A stretch of 64,000 nt of DNA from Stutzerimonas stutzeri (GTDB taxonomy: Bacteria > Pseudomonadota > Gammaproteobacteria > Pseudomonadales > Pseudomonadaceae): the NCBI RefSeq assembly GCF_024451105.1, contig NZ_JANGEY010000001.1:434001-498000 (forward strand), written 5' to 3'. Position numbers and translations under genes: made by a program. The notes under the pieces are model-generated. The model had not been told where the DNA came from, made no database searches, and was given only the letters and a program-made list of their open reading frames with translations. Below, piece after piece: positions 42,962 to 53,864 of this stretch (its first letter is position 1; each line of letters begins with the position of its first letter).

Positions 42962-43777
42962 TCAATAGCCCTTGATGCTGTAGTCGACCACGAAGTCGAT
43001 GCCGCTGACCCGCGACACCCCGGTGTCGATCGAGCCGTCGGCGTGCAGCCGCAGCCAGCGGTAGCCGGGCGCCTCGCTGCTGACCTGGAACTCCTCGCTG
43101 CCGGGAGCGAACTGCACGCAGGTCGACGGCGAGGCCAGCAGGCGCACGCCGTTGCGCCGGCTGTCGACTTCCTGGTGAACGTGACCCCAGAGGATGCAGC
43201 GCAGGTTGGCGTAACGGTCGGTCACCGTGAACAGCGCCTCGGCGTTGCGCAGGCCGATGGGATCCAGCCAGCTGCAGCCTACCGCCACCGGATGGTGGTG
43301 GAAGCACAGCAGCACATGGCGCTCGCCGGCGGTCTCCAGAGCGGCATCGAGCCGCCGCAACTGCTCGTCGTCGAGGCGCCCGGGCACGCTGCCGGGCACG
43401 CTGGAGTCGAGGAGGATCAGCCGCCAGCCGCCGATGTCGGTCACCGCCTGCAGGCGCTCGGTGCCGGCGCAGGCCTGCTCGAGAACCTGCGGCTCGTCGT
43501 GGTTGCCGGATACCCAGCGGGCCGGCGCGGCGATCGGCGCGGTCAGCGCGGCGAAGCGCTGGTAGGAGGCCAGCGAGCCATCCTGCGAGAGGTCGCCGCT
43601 GGCCAGCAGCAGATCGACGCGCGGCTGCTCGGCAACCACCAGGTCGACCACCCGGGCGAGGCTGTCTGCGGTATCCATACCCAGCAGATGGCCGTCCGCC
43701 TCGGCGAACAGGTGGCTGTCGGTGAGCTGGACCAGCATCAGGGCTGTGCCCGCACGATTGGCATGAGAACTGTGCAA
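42962..43777 (-). CDS. cpdA: 3',5'-cyclic-AMP phosphodiesterase
   Basis: 271 residues from TTG 43777, preceded by AGGAG at 7 bases; an internal ATG (residue 14) lacks an SD and would cut into sequence conserved just before the QLTDSHLF metal motif. Calcineurin-like metallophosphoesterase set: D-x-H in LTDSH, SGDLSQDG, SGNHDE, FHHHP, GHVH. Hydrolyses cAMP, damping Vfr-dependent virulence and type IV pilus genes. Confidence 0.9.
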   Translation of the reverse strand: MHSSHANRAGTALMLVQLTDSHLFAEADGHLLGMDTADSLARVVDLVVAEQPRVDLLLASGDLSQDGSLASYQRFAALTAPIAAPARWVSGNHDEPQVLEQACAGTERLQAVTDIGGWRLILLDSSVPGSVPGRLDDEQLRRLDAALETAGERHVLLCFHHHPVAVGCSWLDPIGLRNAEALFTVTDRYANLRCILWGHVHQEVDSRRNGVRLLASPSTCVQFAPGSEEFQVSSEAPGYRWLRLHADGSIDTGVSRVSGIDFVVDYSIKGY

Positions 43778-43865
43778 GAGCCGTCTCCTGTCGGCGTCTG
43801 GACCGCGGCTGCGGAATCGCAATGGTGGCATGCCCCCTCGGGCACGGACCGCTATGCGGTTCACA

Positions 43866-44372
43866 CTACCGGCGAACGACCGAGCGATCCACTGGGTTTT
43901 CCGCCAGATGGCCGCAGGCGAGGTAATGCCCCAGCCACTCGCCGAGGAACAGGTTGAGCTGAGCCTTCTCGTCCGGCTGGTGCATGGCCGGGTTGGGATA
44001 GGCGTAGCGCGAGCGCAGGCGGCGGCAGTGCGCGGCACCGGTGACCTCGGCCATGCGTGCGTCGTGGTAGACCCGCACCTCCAGGCGCGGCGCGGGCAGC
44101 CAGGCCAGCCCCGACTCCTCGCGGACCTCGACGGTGCTGGTGTAGGGGCCGGCCTCGGTGACCCTGAGCGCCAGCACCGCCAGGGTGGTGTCGCCGCTGC
44201 TGAGCGCCAGCCGGCGCAGCAGCGTGGGCTGCCCCAGCGTGGGCTGCCCCGACGCCGGCTGCTCGCGCATGCCCGGCAGCAGGCGCATCAGCCGTGCGTA
44301 GTTGGCCTCGCAGACGGCCTGCAGGCCGGCCAGGTCGACCCGGTAGCGCTCGGCCAGCATGCTCACCGCCAT
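43866..44372 (-). CDS. DUF1249 family protein
   Basis: 168 residues, start ATG 44372 overlapping nudF by 10 bases. Soluble; conserved ANYARLMRLLP and RYAYPNPAMHQPDEKAQLNLFLGEWLGHYL match the DUF1249 family always found beside nudF and cpdA. A 15-base tandem duplication (about 44222-44251) makes a GQPTLGQPT repeat that may be strain-specific. Function unknown. Confidence 0.85.
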   Translation of the reverse strand: MAVSMLAERYRVDLAGLQAVCEANYARLMRLLPGMREQPASGQPTLGQPTLLRRLALSSGDTTLAVLALRVTEAGPYTSTVEVREESGLAWLPAPRLEVRVYHDARMAEVTGAAHCRRLRSRYAYPNPAMHQPDEKAQLNLFLGEWLGHYLACGHLAENPVDRSVVRR

Positions 44373-44980
44373 GCCTGCCGGACCCGTTCGCGATTGAGCG
44401 CCAGCCACTGCAGGGCGATGATGCTCGCCGCGTTGTCGATGCGCCCCGACTCCACGGCCGCCAGCGCCTCGTCGAGGCTCATGGTCAGCACACGGATGTC
44501 CTCGCCCTCCTCGACCAGCCCATGGATGCCGCCGGCGCCTGAGCTGTCGCAGCGGCCGACGAACAGGTACACGCGCTCGTCGCTGCCGCCCGGCGAGGGG
44601 TAGTAGGCCGTCAGCGGCCACAGCTCGCCGAGCGCCAGACCGGCCTCCTCCTGCGCCTCACGGCGGGCCACCGCCTCGGGCGACTCGCCCTTGTCGATCA
44701 ACCCGGCGACCAGCTCGAGCAGCCAGGGATCGGCGCTCTTGCCCATGGCGCCAACACGGAACTGCTCGATCAGCACTACCCGCTCGCGCACGGGGTCGTA
44801 GGGCAGCACGCAGACCGCATCGTGACGCACGAACAGTTCGCGACTGATCAGCGGCCCCATGCCGCCGCGGAACAGCTCGTGGCGCAGGTGCACGCGGTCC
44901 AGCGCGTAGAAGCCGCGGAAACAGGCTTCGCGCTCGACGATTTCCACTTTCCGGCCGGCCGTTTTCGGCGACTCGCTCAT
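44363..44980 (-). CDS. nudF: ADP-ribose pyrophosphatase
   Basis: 205 residues with a complete Nudix box from G93 to L115 (G-x5-E-x7-REAQEEAGL). The GGSDERVYLF segment fits the ADP-ribose pyrophosphatase branch. Hydrolyses ADP-ribose to AMP and ribose-5-phosphate. Heads a minus-strand nudF-DUF1249-cpdA-yqiA series. Confidence 0.92.
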   Translation of the reverse strand: MSESPKTAGRKVEIVEREACFRGFYALDRVHLRHELFRGGMGPLISRELFVRHDAVCVLPYDPVRERVVLIEQFRVGAMGKSADPWLLELVAGLIDKGESPEAVARREAQEEAGLALGELWPLTAYYPSPGGSDERVYLFVGRCDSSGAGGIHGLVEEGEDIRVLTMSLDEALAAVESGRIDNAASIIALQWLALNRERVRQAWR

Positions 44981-45164
44981 ATACTTCTCCCGCTCTACTG
45001 CAGCGCGGACAAGCCGCCACGCCGATGAATGCCCCGAACCGCGAAGACGCCCTGCGCCAGGCTGGCGGTCACGCCCGCGCAGGCCGAACCGCCGACCGGC
45101 CGCGGAGTCGAAGGCAACCGATGCGCCACCCTACCCAGCCTTGCCGATCCGCTCAAGGAGTCCC

Positions 45165-45905
45165 ATGCCCATTTACCGTCTTTTCGCCCTCGCCTGCCTG
45201 CCGCTGCTCGGCGCCTGCCAGCTCCTCGGCGGTCATGCCGCGCCAACGCAGCCGCAGCGCATCGCCTGGGAGCAGCGCGCCGAGGACTGCCGGAAACAGC
45301 GCTGCAGCCTGGTCAACGTCGACACCCTGCGCTTCGCCGACCAGCCGGCGCTCGACCGACTGATCGAGCAGGCGCTGCTGGCGATGACCCGCGAGGAAAC
45401 CGACGCGCCCCTTCCCGCCTCGCTGCGGGCGCACGGCGACGAACTGCTGCGCCGCCAGCCCGAGGGCTGGGAAACCTGGCTGCAGGCCAAGCTGCTCGAC
45501 CGCCACGACGAGCTGCTGGTGATCGAGCTGTCCAGCTACCTGTACCGCGGCGGCGCCCACGGCCAGCCGGGGCGCGGCTTCCTCAACTATTCCACGCGCC
45601 TCGAGCGCGCGCTGCAACTGGCCGACCTGCTGCAGCCCGGCCAGGAGGCGGCCTTCTGGCAGGCCGCCGGCGAAGCCCACCGGCGCTGGCTGGCAGCGCT
45701 GCCGATCGACGACCGCGAGGAGTTCCTGCGCGACTGGCCGTTCCAGCCGACCGACAACGTCGCCCTGCTCGGGGACAGGGTGCTGCTCAAGTACGACGTC
45801 TATGCCCTGGCGCCCTACGCGATGGGGCACCCGAGCCTGGAAATTCCCTACGACCGCCTGCGGCAGATCCTCAAGCCCGAGTACCTGCCGAGGAATGCAC
45901 GATGA
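45165..45905 (+). CDS. DUF3298/RsiV-like lipoprotein
   Basis: 246 residues from ATG 45165 (AAGGAGT upstream). Lipobox LLGAC with lipidated Cys18. DUF3298-type core LSSYLYRGGAHGQPGRGFLNYS and C-terminal AMGHPSLEIPYDRLRQIL. Relatives include RsiV, which binds lysozyme, but no sigma factor is nearby, so an inhibitor or sensor role is unproven. Divergent from nudF. Confidence 0.8.
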   Translation: MPIYRLFALACLPLLGACQLLGGHAAPTQPQRIAWEQRAEDCRKQRCSLVNVDTLRFADQPALDRLIEQALLAMTREETDAPLPASLRAHGDELLRRQPEGWETWLQAKLLDRHDELLVIELSSYLYRGGAHGQPGRGFLNYSTRLERALQLADLLQPGQEAAFWQAAGEAHRRWLAALPIDDREEFLRDWPFQPTDNVALLGDRVLLKYDVYALAPYAMGHPSLEIPYDRLRQILKPEYLPRNAR

Positions 45906-45987
45906 ACCGCATCCGGCACGCGAACGCTGCTCGCGGATGAGACGACAAGAAGGGAGGACGGGAGGGTACGGCAAGAGGGGGGGAGAC

Positions 45988-46062
<75 letters not shown>

Positions 46063-46152
46063 TTGAATCGGCGCGCATTCTAGTCGCAGCCGCGGCGCGC
46101 GTCCACAGAAAAATCAACGACTTGCAGAAATCCCCTGCGCCGCGGAAACGCA

Positions 46153-46174
46153 GAACGGGCCCGCAGGCCCGTTC
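46153..46174 (-). terminator. Terminator of thiC
   Basis: Perfect 9-bp stem GAACGGGCC with a CGCA-type loop, 20 bases past the thiC stop. On the minus strand TGCGTTTCC follows. Confidence 0.65.
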
Positions 46175-46194
46175 CTCGCTTCAGCTGCGGCGCA

Positions 46195-48262
<2,068 letters not shown>

Positions 48263-48390
48263 AAACCCGAGTAGTCTAATCGGCCTCTGCGGGTGGGGCC
48301 AGTGGTTCGGATGGGAGGCTTACTGCTTGCACCAGAAGCCTCCAGCATGGAAGAACTGCCCAGAAGTACAGAACCGAGAATCCGTACTGC

Positions 48391-48536
48391 TTGCCAGCCC
48401 ATCGACTCTTCAGCAGAATGCGCACAGTTGCCATGATGGCAGAATGAAGCAGGACATGGACGTGCTTATCACTTCCGCATCCCCCAAAGCTCCGTATCCA
48501 CGACTCTCCGTGGAACGGAGCTTTTTTGTTTTTTGT
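48391..48536 (+). ncRNA. Putative small RNA or attenuated leader ending in a strong terminator
   Basis: A sigma-70-like promoter TTGCCA (48391-48396), 17-base spacer, CAGAAT (48414-48419) is followed by a non-coding stretch with TGCCA-TGA-TGGCA and repeated GGA motifs (AGGACATGGACG). It ends in a 16-bp bipartite hairpin (48486-48495 with 48515-48524, inner 48497-48502 with 48509-48514) and TTTTTTGTTTTTTG. The RTX gene starts only 24 bases after the T run, so either the RNA is separate or RTX transcription must pass this terminator. No family recognised. Confidence 0.5.
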
Positions 48537-48559
48537 TGAAATAACCCGGGAGAAACCTG

Positions 48560-50257
48560 ATGGCCGTAGTAAAAAGCAGCAACACCGCAAATCTGGCAGA
48601 TAATCTGGCGTGGGGAATCATCGGAGGGAGCCGTTACGCGACCGAAGAGATCGCTGAGGAAGCCTATTACCTCGGCGAAACCCTGCGCGAGGCGCCCGAG
48701 CCGGAAACCTATTATGGCGATACCGGCAGCGTGACCCGCAAGATGAACATCGGCGACAAGCAGGCCGGCTACACCGTCACCTACAAGGACTTCAGCGACT
48801 CCGGCAACTGGGACCACGATGGTCGGGAAACCGGCACGGAGAAATACCAGTTCACCGGCCAGAACCTGGACAACTTCGATACCTGGATGTCCCCCACTGC
48901 AACCGGGCTCTCCTGGTCGGAAAACCTGACCGTAGTCTATGAGGACGGCAAGGAAACCGAGTCGGAAACCGCCTCGGCCAAGATCAGCTACAGCCCCTAC
49001 GATCCGGACAGCCCCCTGAGCGTCACTTCGGCCAGCTGGAGCGAAAAAGGAAGCTATAACTTCGGAAACTCGGACGAGCGCTGGTCGGAAACCTGGAGCG
49101 ACTCGGCCAAGTTCGCCGGAAGTGCAGAGTATGCCCCCGACGCATACTGGGGGCTCTCGCTGCAAAGCATCACGATCAACAGCTTCGACGAGAGCGGCTC
49201 CTGGAAGCACTCGTACTCGAGCCGCGACTTCGGCAACTACAATGCCTCCGGAAGCTACAAGTCGTCGCTGAAAAGCAAGGGCGGCCTGACCCTGAACGGC
49301 ATCACCGGGGCCATCAGCGGCAGCGTCGACAGCCTGCAGGTCAGCTACAAGGGCAGCGAAAAGGGCAACGAGGACGGCGAGTCCTACAGCTACGCCTGGG
49401 ACGAGAGCTTCAACTCCTCCAGCATCTCCTCGGCCACCATCGAGGCCCTTTCCCAATACAGCCAGGCCTATACCAACTGGGATTGGAACGCGATGAACGA
49501 AGCCAGCGAAGCCTTCCGCAAGGCACTGTTCGCCGGCGACGACACCATCAAGGGCAGCAGCAAGGAAGGCAACTATCTCCAGGGCGGCGCCGGCAACGAC
49601 AAGATCGACGGCAACAGCGGCGCAGACTGGCTGTTCGGCGGAGAGGGCAACGACACCATCAAGGGCCTGGCCGGCGACGACTACCTGGATGGCGGCGACG
49701 GCAACGACATCCTCGACGGCGGTGCCGGCAACGACATCCTCTATGGCGGCGCAGGCAACGATACCCTCAAGGGCGGCGCCGGCAATGACGAACTGCTGGG
49801 CGGGAGCGGCAACGACAGCCTGGACGGCGGCGCCGGCAGCGACCTGCTGGTTGGTGGCGCAGGCGTGGATACCCTGAAGGGCGGCGCCGGCAAGGATGCC
49901 TTCCAGTTCTTCGCCGGCGATTCGGGCCTGAACGACCGCGCCACTCTCGACACCATCAGCGACTTCAAGCTCAAGGAAGGCGACACCATCCAGTTCGACT
50001 TCCTCTTCTCCAGCGAGGATGTCCTGATCCTCAGCGAGAAGACCCAGAAGGCCGCCACCTACGAAGCCCTGCTCGCCACCGCCAACGAAAGCGGCCAACG
50101 CATCGTGGTTGGCTTCAGCGCCGACGACAAGAAGGCTGGCTATGTGTTCGTCGACAACGATGGCAATGGCGAAATGGACATGGCCATCAAGCTGGTCGGC
50201 GTAACCAGCTCCAGCAAGATTTCTGTCGACAGCTTCGAACAGATCGCCTTCAGCTGA
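48560..50257 (+). CDS. RTX-repeat secreted protein (type I secretion substrate)
   Basis: 565 residues with no N-terminal signal peptide. The first ~340 residues are rich in Ser, Tyr, Trp, Asp and Glu with recurring SW/GSY patterns (GNWDHDG, SASWSEKGSYNFG, ESGSWKHSYSS), suggesting repeated beta strands. Twelve tandem Ca-binding nonapeptides of the GGxGxDxLx type occupy about 342-449, then a C-terminal type I secretion region ending VDSFEQIAFS. No ABC exporter, membrane fusion protein or TolC gene is in the window. AT-richer codon use than neighbours suggests recent transfer. SD GGGAGAAA before ATG 48560. Confidence 0.85.
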   Translation: MAVVKSSNTANLADNLAWGIIGGSRYATEEIAEEAYYLGETLREAPEPETYYGDTGSVTRKMNIGDKQAGYTVTYKDFSDSGNWDHDGRETGTEKYQFTGQNLDNFDTWMSPTATGLSWSENLTVVYEDGKETESETASAKISYSPYDPDSPLSVTSASWSEKGSYNFGNSDERWSETWSDSAKFAGSAEYAPDAYWGLSLQSITINSFDESGSWKHSYSSRDFGNYNASGSYKSSLKSKGGLTLNGITGAISGSVDSLQVSYKGSEKGNEDGESYSYAWDESFNSSSISSATIEALSQYSQAYTNWDWNAMNEASEAFRKALFAGDDTIKGSSKEGNYLQGGAGNDKIDGNSGADWLFGGEGNDTIKGLAGDDYLDGGDGNDILDGGAGNDILYGGAGNDTLKGGAGNDELLGGSGNDSLDGGAGSDLLVGGAGVDTLKGGAGKDAFQFFAGDSGLNDRATLDTISDFKLKEGDTIQFDFLFSSEDVLILSEKTQKAATYEALLATANESGQRIVVGFSADDKKAGYVFVDNDGNGEMDMAIKLVGVTSSSKISVDSFEQIAFS

Positions 50258-50267
50258 CGCTGATCCG

Positions 50268-50295
50268 AGCTGCCGCCTGAGCCCAGGCGGCAGCT
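50268..50295 (+). terminator. Bidirectional terminator between RTX gene and waaA
   Basis: Perfect 12-bp stem AGCTGCCGCCTG with AGCC loop, then TTCC. It lies 11 bases from the RTX stop and 8 bases before the waaA stop on the opposite strand. Confidence 0.75.
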
Positions 50296-50302
50296 TTCCA
50301 GC

Positions 50303-51586
50303 TTACCCCCTCTTCGCTCGCCCGAGCAGCCCGTCCAGACCGCTCAGCAAGCACCCCAGCGCCCCCTGATTGGCCATGAGGACCGCCAGCCCGGACTGCC
50401 CCATACGCTGCCGTGGCAGTTCGCTCCCCAGCAGCATGCGCAGGCTGTCCGCCAGCCCCTGCCGATCCGCCACCTCCACCAGCGCTCCGGCCTCGCGCAG
50501 CTGCGCGGCGATCTCCAGGAAGTTGAACAGGTGCGGGCCGCTGAGCACCGGCAGCCCCAGCGCCGCCGGCTCGAGCAGGTTGTGCCCGCCGTTGGGCACC
50601 AGGCTGCCGCCGACGAAGGCCACGTCGGCCAGCGCATAGAGGAACAGCAGCTCGCCCATGGTGTCGCCGAGCAGCACCCGATCCTCCGCCCTCACCGCCA
50701 AGCCGGACGAGCGGCGCACGGTGCGCAGGCCTTCGCGCAGGCACAGGGCATGGACCGCGTCGAAGCGCTCCGGATGGCGCGGCACCAGGATCAACAGGCC
50801 GTCAGGCCTTTCGCTCAGCAGTTGGCGATGGGCGGCAAGCATCAGTTCGTCCTCGCCGGCGTGGGTGCTGGCGGCGATCCAGATCGGGCGCTGTTCGGCC
50901 CCCCAGCTGGCACGCAGGGCACGGGCGCGCACCTGCAGCTCGGGGTCGATGCTCAGGTCGAACTTGATCGAACCGGTGACGCCGACGCACTCGGCCCGCG
51001 CGCCGAGCTGGCGGAAGCGCTCGGCCTCAGCCTCGCTCTGTGCGGCGATCCAACTCATCTCGGCGAGCATCGGTCGGGTCAGCCCCTCGAGGCGCGCATA
51101 GCCGCGGGCGGACTTCTCCGACAGGCGGGCGTTGGCCAGCGCCGTCGGGATGCCGCGTCGGGCACACTGGTGGATGTGGTTGGGCCACAGCTCGGTTTCC
51201 ATGATCACCGCCAGCCTGGGGCGCACCCGGTCGAGAAAGCGCGCCGCCGCCCAGGGCAGGTCGTAGGGCAGGTAGCAGTGCTGCACCGTGTCGCCGAACA
51301 GCGCGCGGATGCGCTCGGAGCCGGTGGGCGTCATGCAGGTGACGGTGATCGGCAGCTCTGGGTGGCGCTCGCGCAGGGCGCGGATCATCGGCGCGGCGGC
51401 GATGCTCTCGCCCACCGACACAGCGTGCACCCAGATGCCGCCCGGCTTGAAGGCGGGCAGGCCGAAAGCGAAACGTTCGGCGATGCGCCGACGGTAGGCT
51501 GGCGCCTTGCGGCCGCGCAGATACAGGCGCAGGGCGATCAGCGGCAAGGCGAGGTGCAGCAGCAGGGTATAGAGCGTGCGATTCAT
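50303..51586 (-). CDS. waaA: Kdo transferase WaaA
   Basis: 427 residues. N-terminal membrane anchor (about 4-22), catalytic E60 in HAVSVGESIAAAP, TGSIKFD and GGSLVPNGGHNLLEPAALG in the CMP-Kdo domain. GT-B fold glycosyltransferase that adds Kdo to lipid IVA on the inner membrane. Single gene with its own terminator. Confidence 0.94.
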   Translation of the reverse strand: MNRTLYTLLLHLALPLIALRLYLRGRKAPAYRRRIAERFAFGLPAFKPGGIWVHAVSVGESIAAAPMIRALRERHPELPITVTCMTPTGSERIRALFGDTVQHCYLPYDLPWAAARFLDRVRPRLAVIMETELWPNHIHQCARRGIPTALANARLSEKSARGYARLEGLTRPMLAEMSWIAAQSEAEAERFRQLGARAECVGVTGSIKFDLSIDPELQVRARALRASWGAEQRPIWIAASTHAGEDELMLAAHRQLLSERPDGLLILVPRHPERFDAVHALCLREGLRTVRRSSGLAVRAEDRVLLGDTMGELLFLYALADVAFVGGSLVPNGGHNLLEPAALGLPVLSGPHLFNFLEIAAQLREAGALVEVADRQGLADSLRMLLGSELPRQRMGQSGLAVLMANQGALGCLLSGLDGLLGRAKRG

Positions 51587-51731
51587 GGCCGCGAAGGATA
51601 CCAGCTCACACGCCCGTTGCTAGCGGACGGGATCGACGGGCGCCCGAAACCGGACGCCGTCGCCACGGCAGGCGCGGGGAAAGGATTGCTGCGGGTTATA
51701 ATCAGCCACCTGTTCCCCCAAGGCCCAGTCC

Positions 51732-52907
51732 ATGTCCCAAGCCCTGAGCACCGATATCCTCATCGTCGGCGGCGGTATCGCCGGCCTCTGGCTGAATGCC
51801 CGCCTGCGCCGGCTCGGCTATGCCACCCTGCTGGTGGAAAGCGAGCGCCTGGGCGGCGGGCAGAGCGTGAAGTCGCAAGGCATCATCCACGGCGGCACCA
51901 AGTACGCCCTGGGCGGCGCACTGACCGGCTCGTCCGAGGCTATCGCCGACATGCCGCGGCGCTGGCGCGAGGCGCTGGCCGGCAGCGGCGAGCTGGATCT
52001 CTCCGGCGTACGCCTGCTTTCCGAGGCCCACTACCTGTGGTCGCCGGGGACCTTGGCCGGCAACCTGACCAGCTTCTTCGCCAGCAAGGCGATGCGCGGG
52101 CGGGTCGATGCGGTCAAGGGCGAGGCGCTGCCTCCGGCGCTGCGACACCCGAAGTTCCGCGGCAAGGTCTACCGCCTGGCCGAACTGGTGCTCGATGTGC
52201 CCAGCCTGATCGCCCGGCTGGCCGAGCTGGCCGGCGACAGCCTGCTGGCCGGCCGGCGCATCGAGCCGCTGCGCGACGCCGACGGCCTGGCCGGCCTGCA
52301 CGTCGATGGCCGCGAGATCCGCGCCCGCCGCGTGGTGCTGTGCGCCGGGGCGGGCAACGCCGGACTGCTCGCCGCACTGGGCATCGAGCAGCCACGCCAG
52401 CAACTGCGCCCGCTGCACATGGTGCTGGTCAAGGCCGCGACGCTCCAGCCGCTGTACGCCCACTGCCTGGGCGGCGGCCCCAAACCGCGCGTCACCGTCA
52501 CCAGCCATCCGGCGGCAGACGGCCAGTGGGTCTGGTATCTGGGCGGCGACCTGGCCGAAACCGAAGGCGTGGCCCGCGACGAGGTCGCGCAGATCCGTGC
52601 GGCGCAGCGGGAGCTGGGCGAGCTGCTGCCCTGGCTCGACCTGTCCGGCGCCGAGTGGCGCACCCTGCGGGTGGATCGCGCCGAGCCGGCGCAGTCCGGC
52701 CTAGTCCGCCCGGACAACGCCTTCCTCGACGAGCAGGGCGCCCTGCTGGTCGGCTGGCCGACCAAGCTGGCGCTGGCCCCCGACCTGGCCGACCGGGTGA
52801 TCGCGGCTCTCGGGCGCGCCGGCATCCGGCCGGGCGCACACGCCGCCCCGCCCGAGCTGCCGCGCCCTGCCGTGGCGGCGCCGCTGTGGGAGGAGCTGTT
52901 CGCATGA
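51732..52907 (+). CDS. FAD-dependent oxidoreductase (DAO superfamily)
   Basis: 391 residues. N-terminal ADP-binding motif ILIVGGGIAGLW (about 9-20), GG doublet and SVKSQGIIHGGTKYAL near residue 46-61, plus RRVVLCAGAGNAGLL as the second FAD contact. D-amino-acid-oxidase type; substrate unknown. The stop overlaps the start of the aldo-keto reductase (ATGA), so the two are coupled, as PA4991-PA4992. Confidence 0.85.
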   Translation: MSQALSTDILIVGGGIAGLWLNARLRRLGYATLLVESERLGGGQSVKSQGIIHGGTKYALGGALTGSSEAIADMPRRWREALAGSGELDLSGVRLLSEAHYLWSPGTLAGNLTSFFASKAMRGRVDAVKGEALPPALRHPKFRGKVYRLAELVLDVPSLIARLAELAGDSLLAGRRIEPLRDADGLAGLHVDGREIRARRVVLCAGAGNAGLLAALGIEQPRQQLRPLHMVLVKAATLQPLYAHCLGGGPKPRVTVTSHPAADGQWVWYLGGDLAETEGVARDEVAQIRAAQRELGELLPWLDLSGAEWRTLRVDRAEPAQSGLVRPDNAFLDEQGALLVGWPTKLALAPDLADRVIAALGRAGIRPGAHAAPPELPRPAVAAPLWEELFA

Positions 52908-53758
52908 GCACCCTGCACGAACTGTGGCGCCCGCTCGGCGCGACCGGCCTGATCGTCTCTCCGCTCGGCCTCGGCACCGTCAAGCTCGGCCGCGACCTGG
53001 GCGTGAAGTACCCGGACGGCTTCACCATTCCCGACGATCGCACTGCCGCGAACCTGCTCGCCCAGGCCCGCGAGCTGGGCATCAACCTGCTCGACACCGC
53101 GCCGGCCTACGGGGTGAGCGAGCAGCGCCTCGGCCCGCTGCTGCGCGGCCAGCGCCAGCAGTGGGTGATCTGCAGCAAGGTCGGCGAGGAGTTCGAGAAC
53201 GGCGCCTCGCGCTTCGACTTCAGCGCCGCACACACCCGCCTCTCGGTGCAGCGCAGCCTGCGCCGCCTGGAGACCGACTATCTGGATCTGCTGCTGGTGC
53301 ACTCCGACGGCAACGACCTGGCGGTGCTGGAGCAGACCGAGGTGTACGCCACCCTCGCCGAGCTCAAGCGCGAGGGGCTGATCCGCGCCTTCGGCTTCTC
53401 CGGCAAGACCGTGGCCGGCGGCCTGAAGGCACTGGAGACGGGCGACTGCGCGATGGTCACCTACAACCTCGCCGAACAAGGCGAGCGGCCGGTGCTCGAC
53501 TACGCCGGCACCCACGGCAAGGGCATCCTGATCAAGAAGGCGCTGGCCAGCGGGCACGCCTGCCGTCCTGCACCGCACGTCGGCCAGGCAGCCTCAAGGG
53601 CCGACTGGCACAGCGAGGATCCGGTACGCGCCAGCTTCGAGCTGATCTTCGCCCATCCGGCAGTGGACAGCGTGATCGTCGGCACCATCACCCCCGCGCA
53701 TCTGGCGCACAACGTGGCCACCGCGGCACAGGTGCTCAGCGCGCGACAATCGGCCTGA
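52904..53758 (+). CDS. Aldo/keto reductase
   Basis: 284 residues. Tetrad of the AKR fold: D and Y in NLLDTAPAYG (about 64-69), K in CSKVG, H in LLVHSDG. NADPH-dependent carbonyl reductase of unknown substrate. Overlaps the FAD oxidoreductase gene by 4 bases, hinting at sequential redox steps. Confidence 0.88.
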   Translation: MSTLHELWRPLGATGLIVSPLGLGTVKLGRDLGVKYPDGFTIPDDRTAANLLAQARELGINLLDTAPAYGVSEQRLGPLLRGQRQQWVICSKVGEEFENGASRFDFSAAHTRLSVQRSLRRLETDYLDLLLVHSDGNDLAVLEQTEVYATLAELKREGLIRAFGFSGKTVAGGLKALETGDCAMVTYNLAEQGERPVLDYAGTHGKGILIKKALASGHACRPAPHVGQAASRADWHSEDPVRASFELIFAHPAVDSVIVGTITPAHLAHNVATAAQVLSARQSA

Positions 53759-53864
53759 GCCCTGCGGCAGACAGCGCCGCCCGGCTCGGCTACCCTGACA
53801 GTCCTGCCCTGCCTCGCCGCCCCGCGGCAGGCAGCTCCGGTCACGCCCAGCCGAAGGAGTCGCC

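Noticed and set aside
48444-48539. 31-codon leader peptide before the RTX gene
   Set aside because: No SD, and its Phe-rich end merely reads the terminator T tract.
48276-48590. Minus-strand open frame opposite the RNA/RTX leader
   Set aside because: No SD, no domain, and it overlaps the terminator hairpin.
49583-49906. Repeated 27-base units as a DNA repeat array
   Set aside because: They are codons of the RTX nonapeptides and follow the protein frame.
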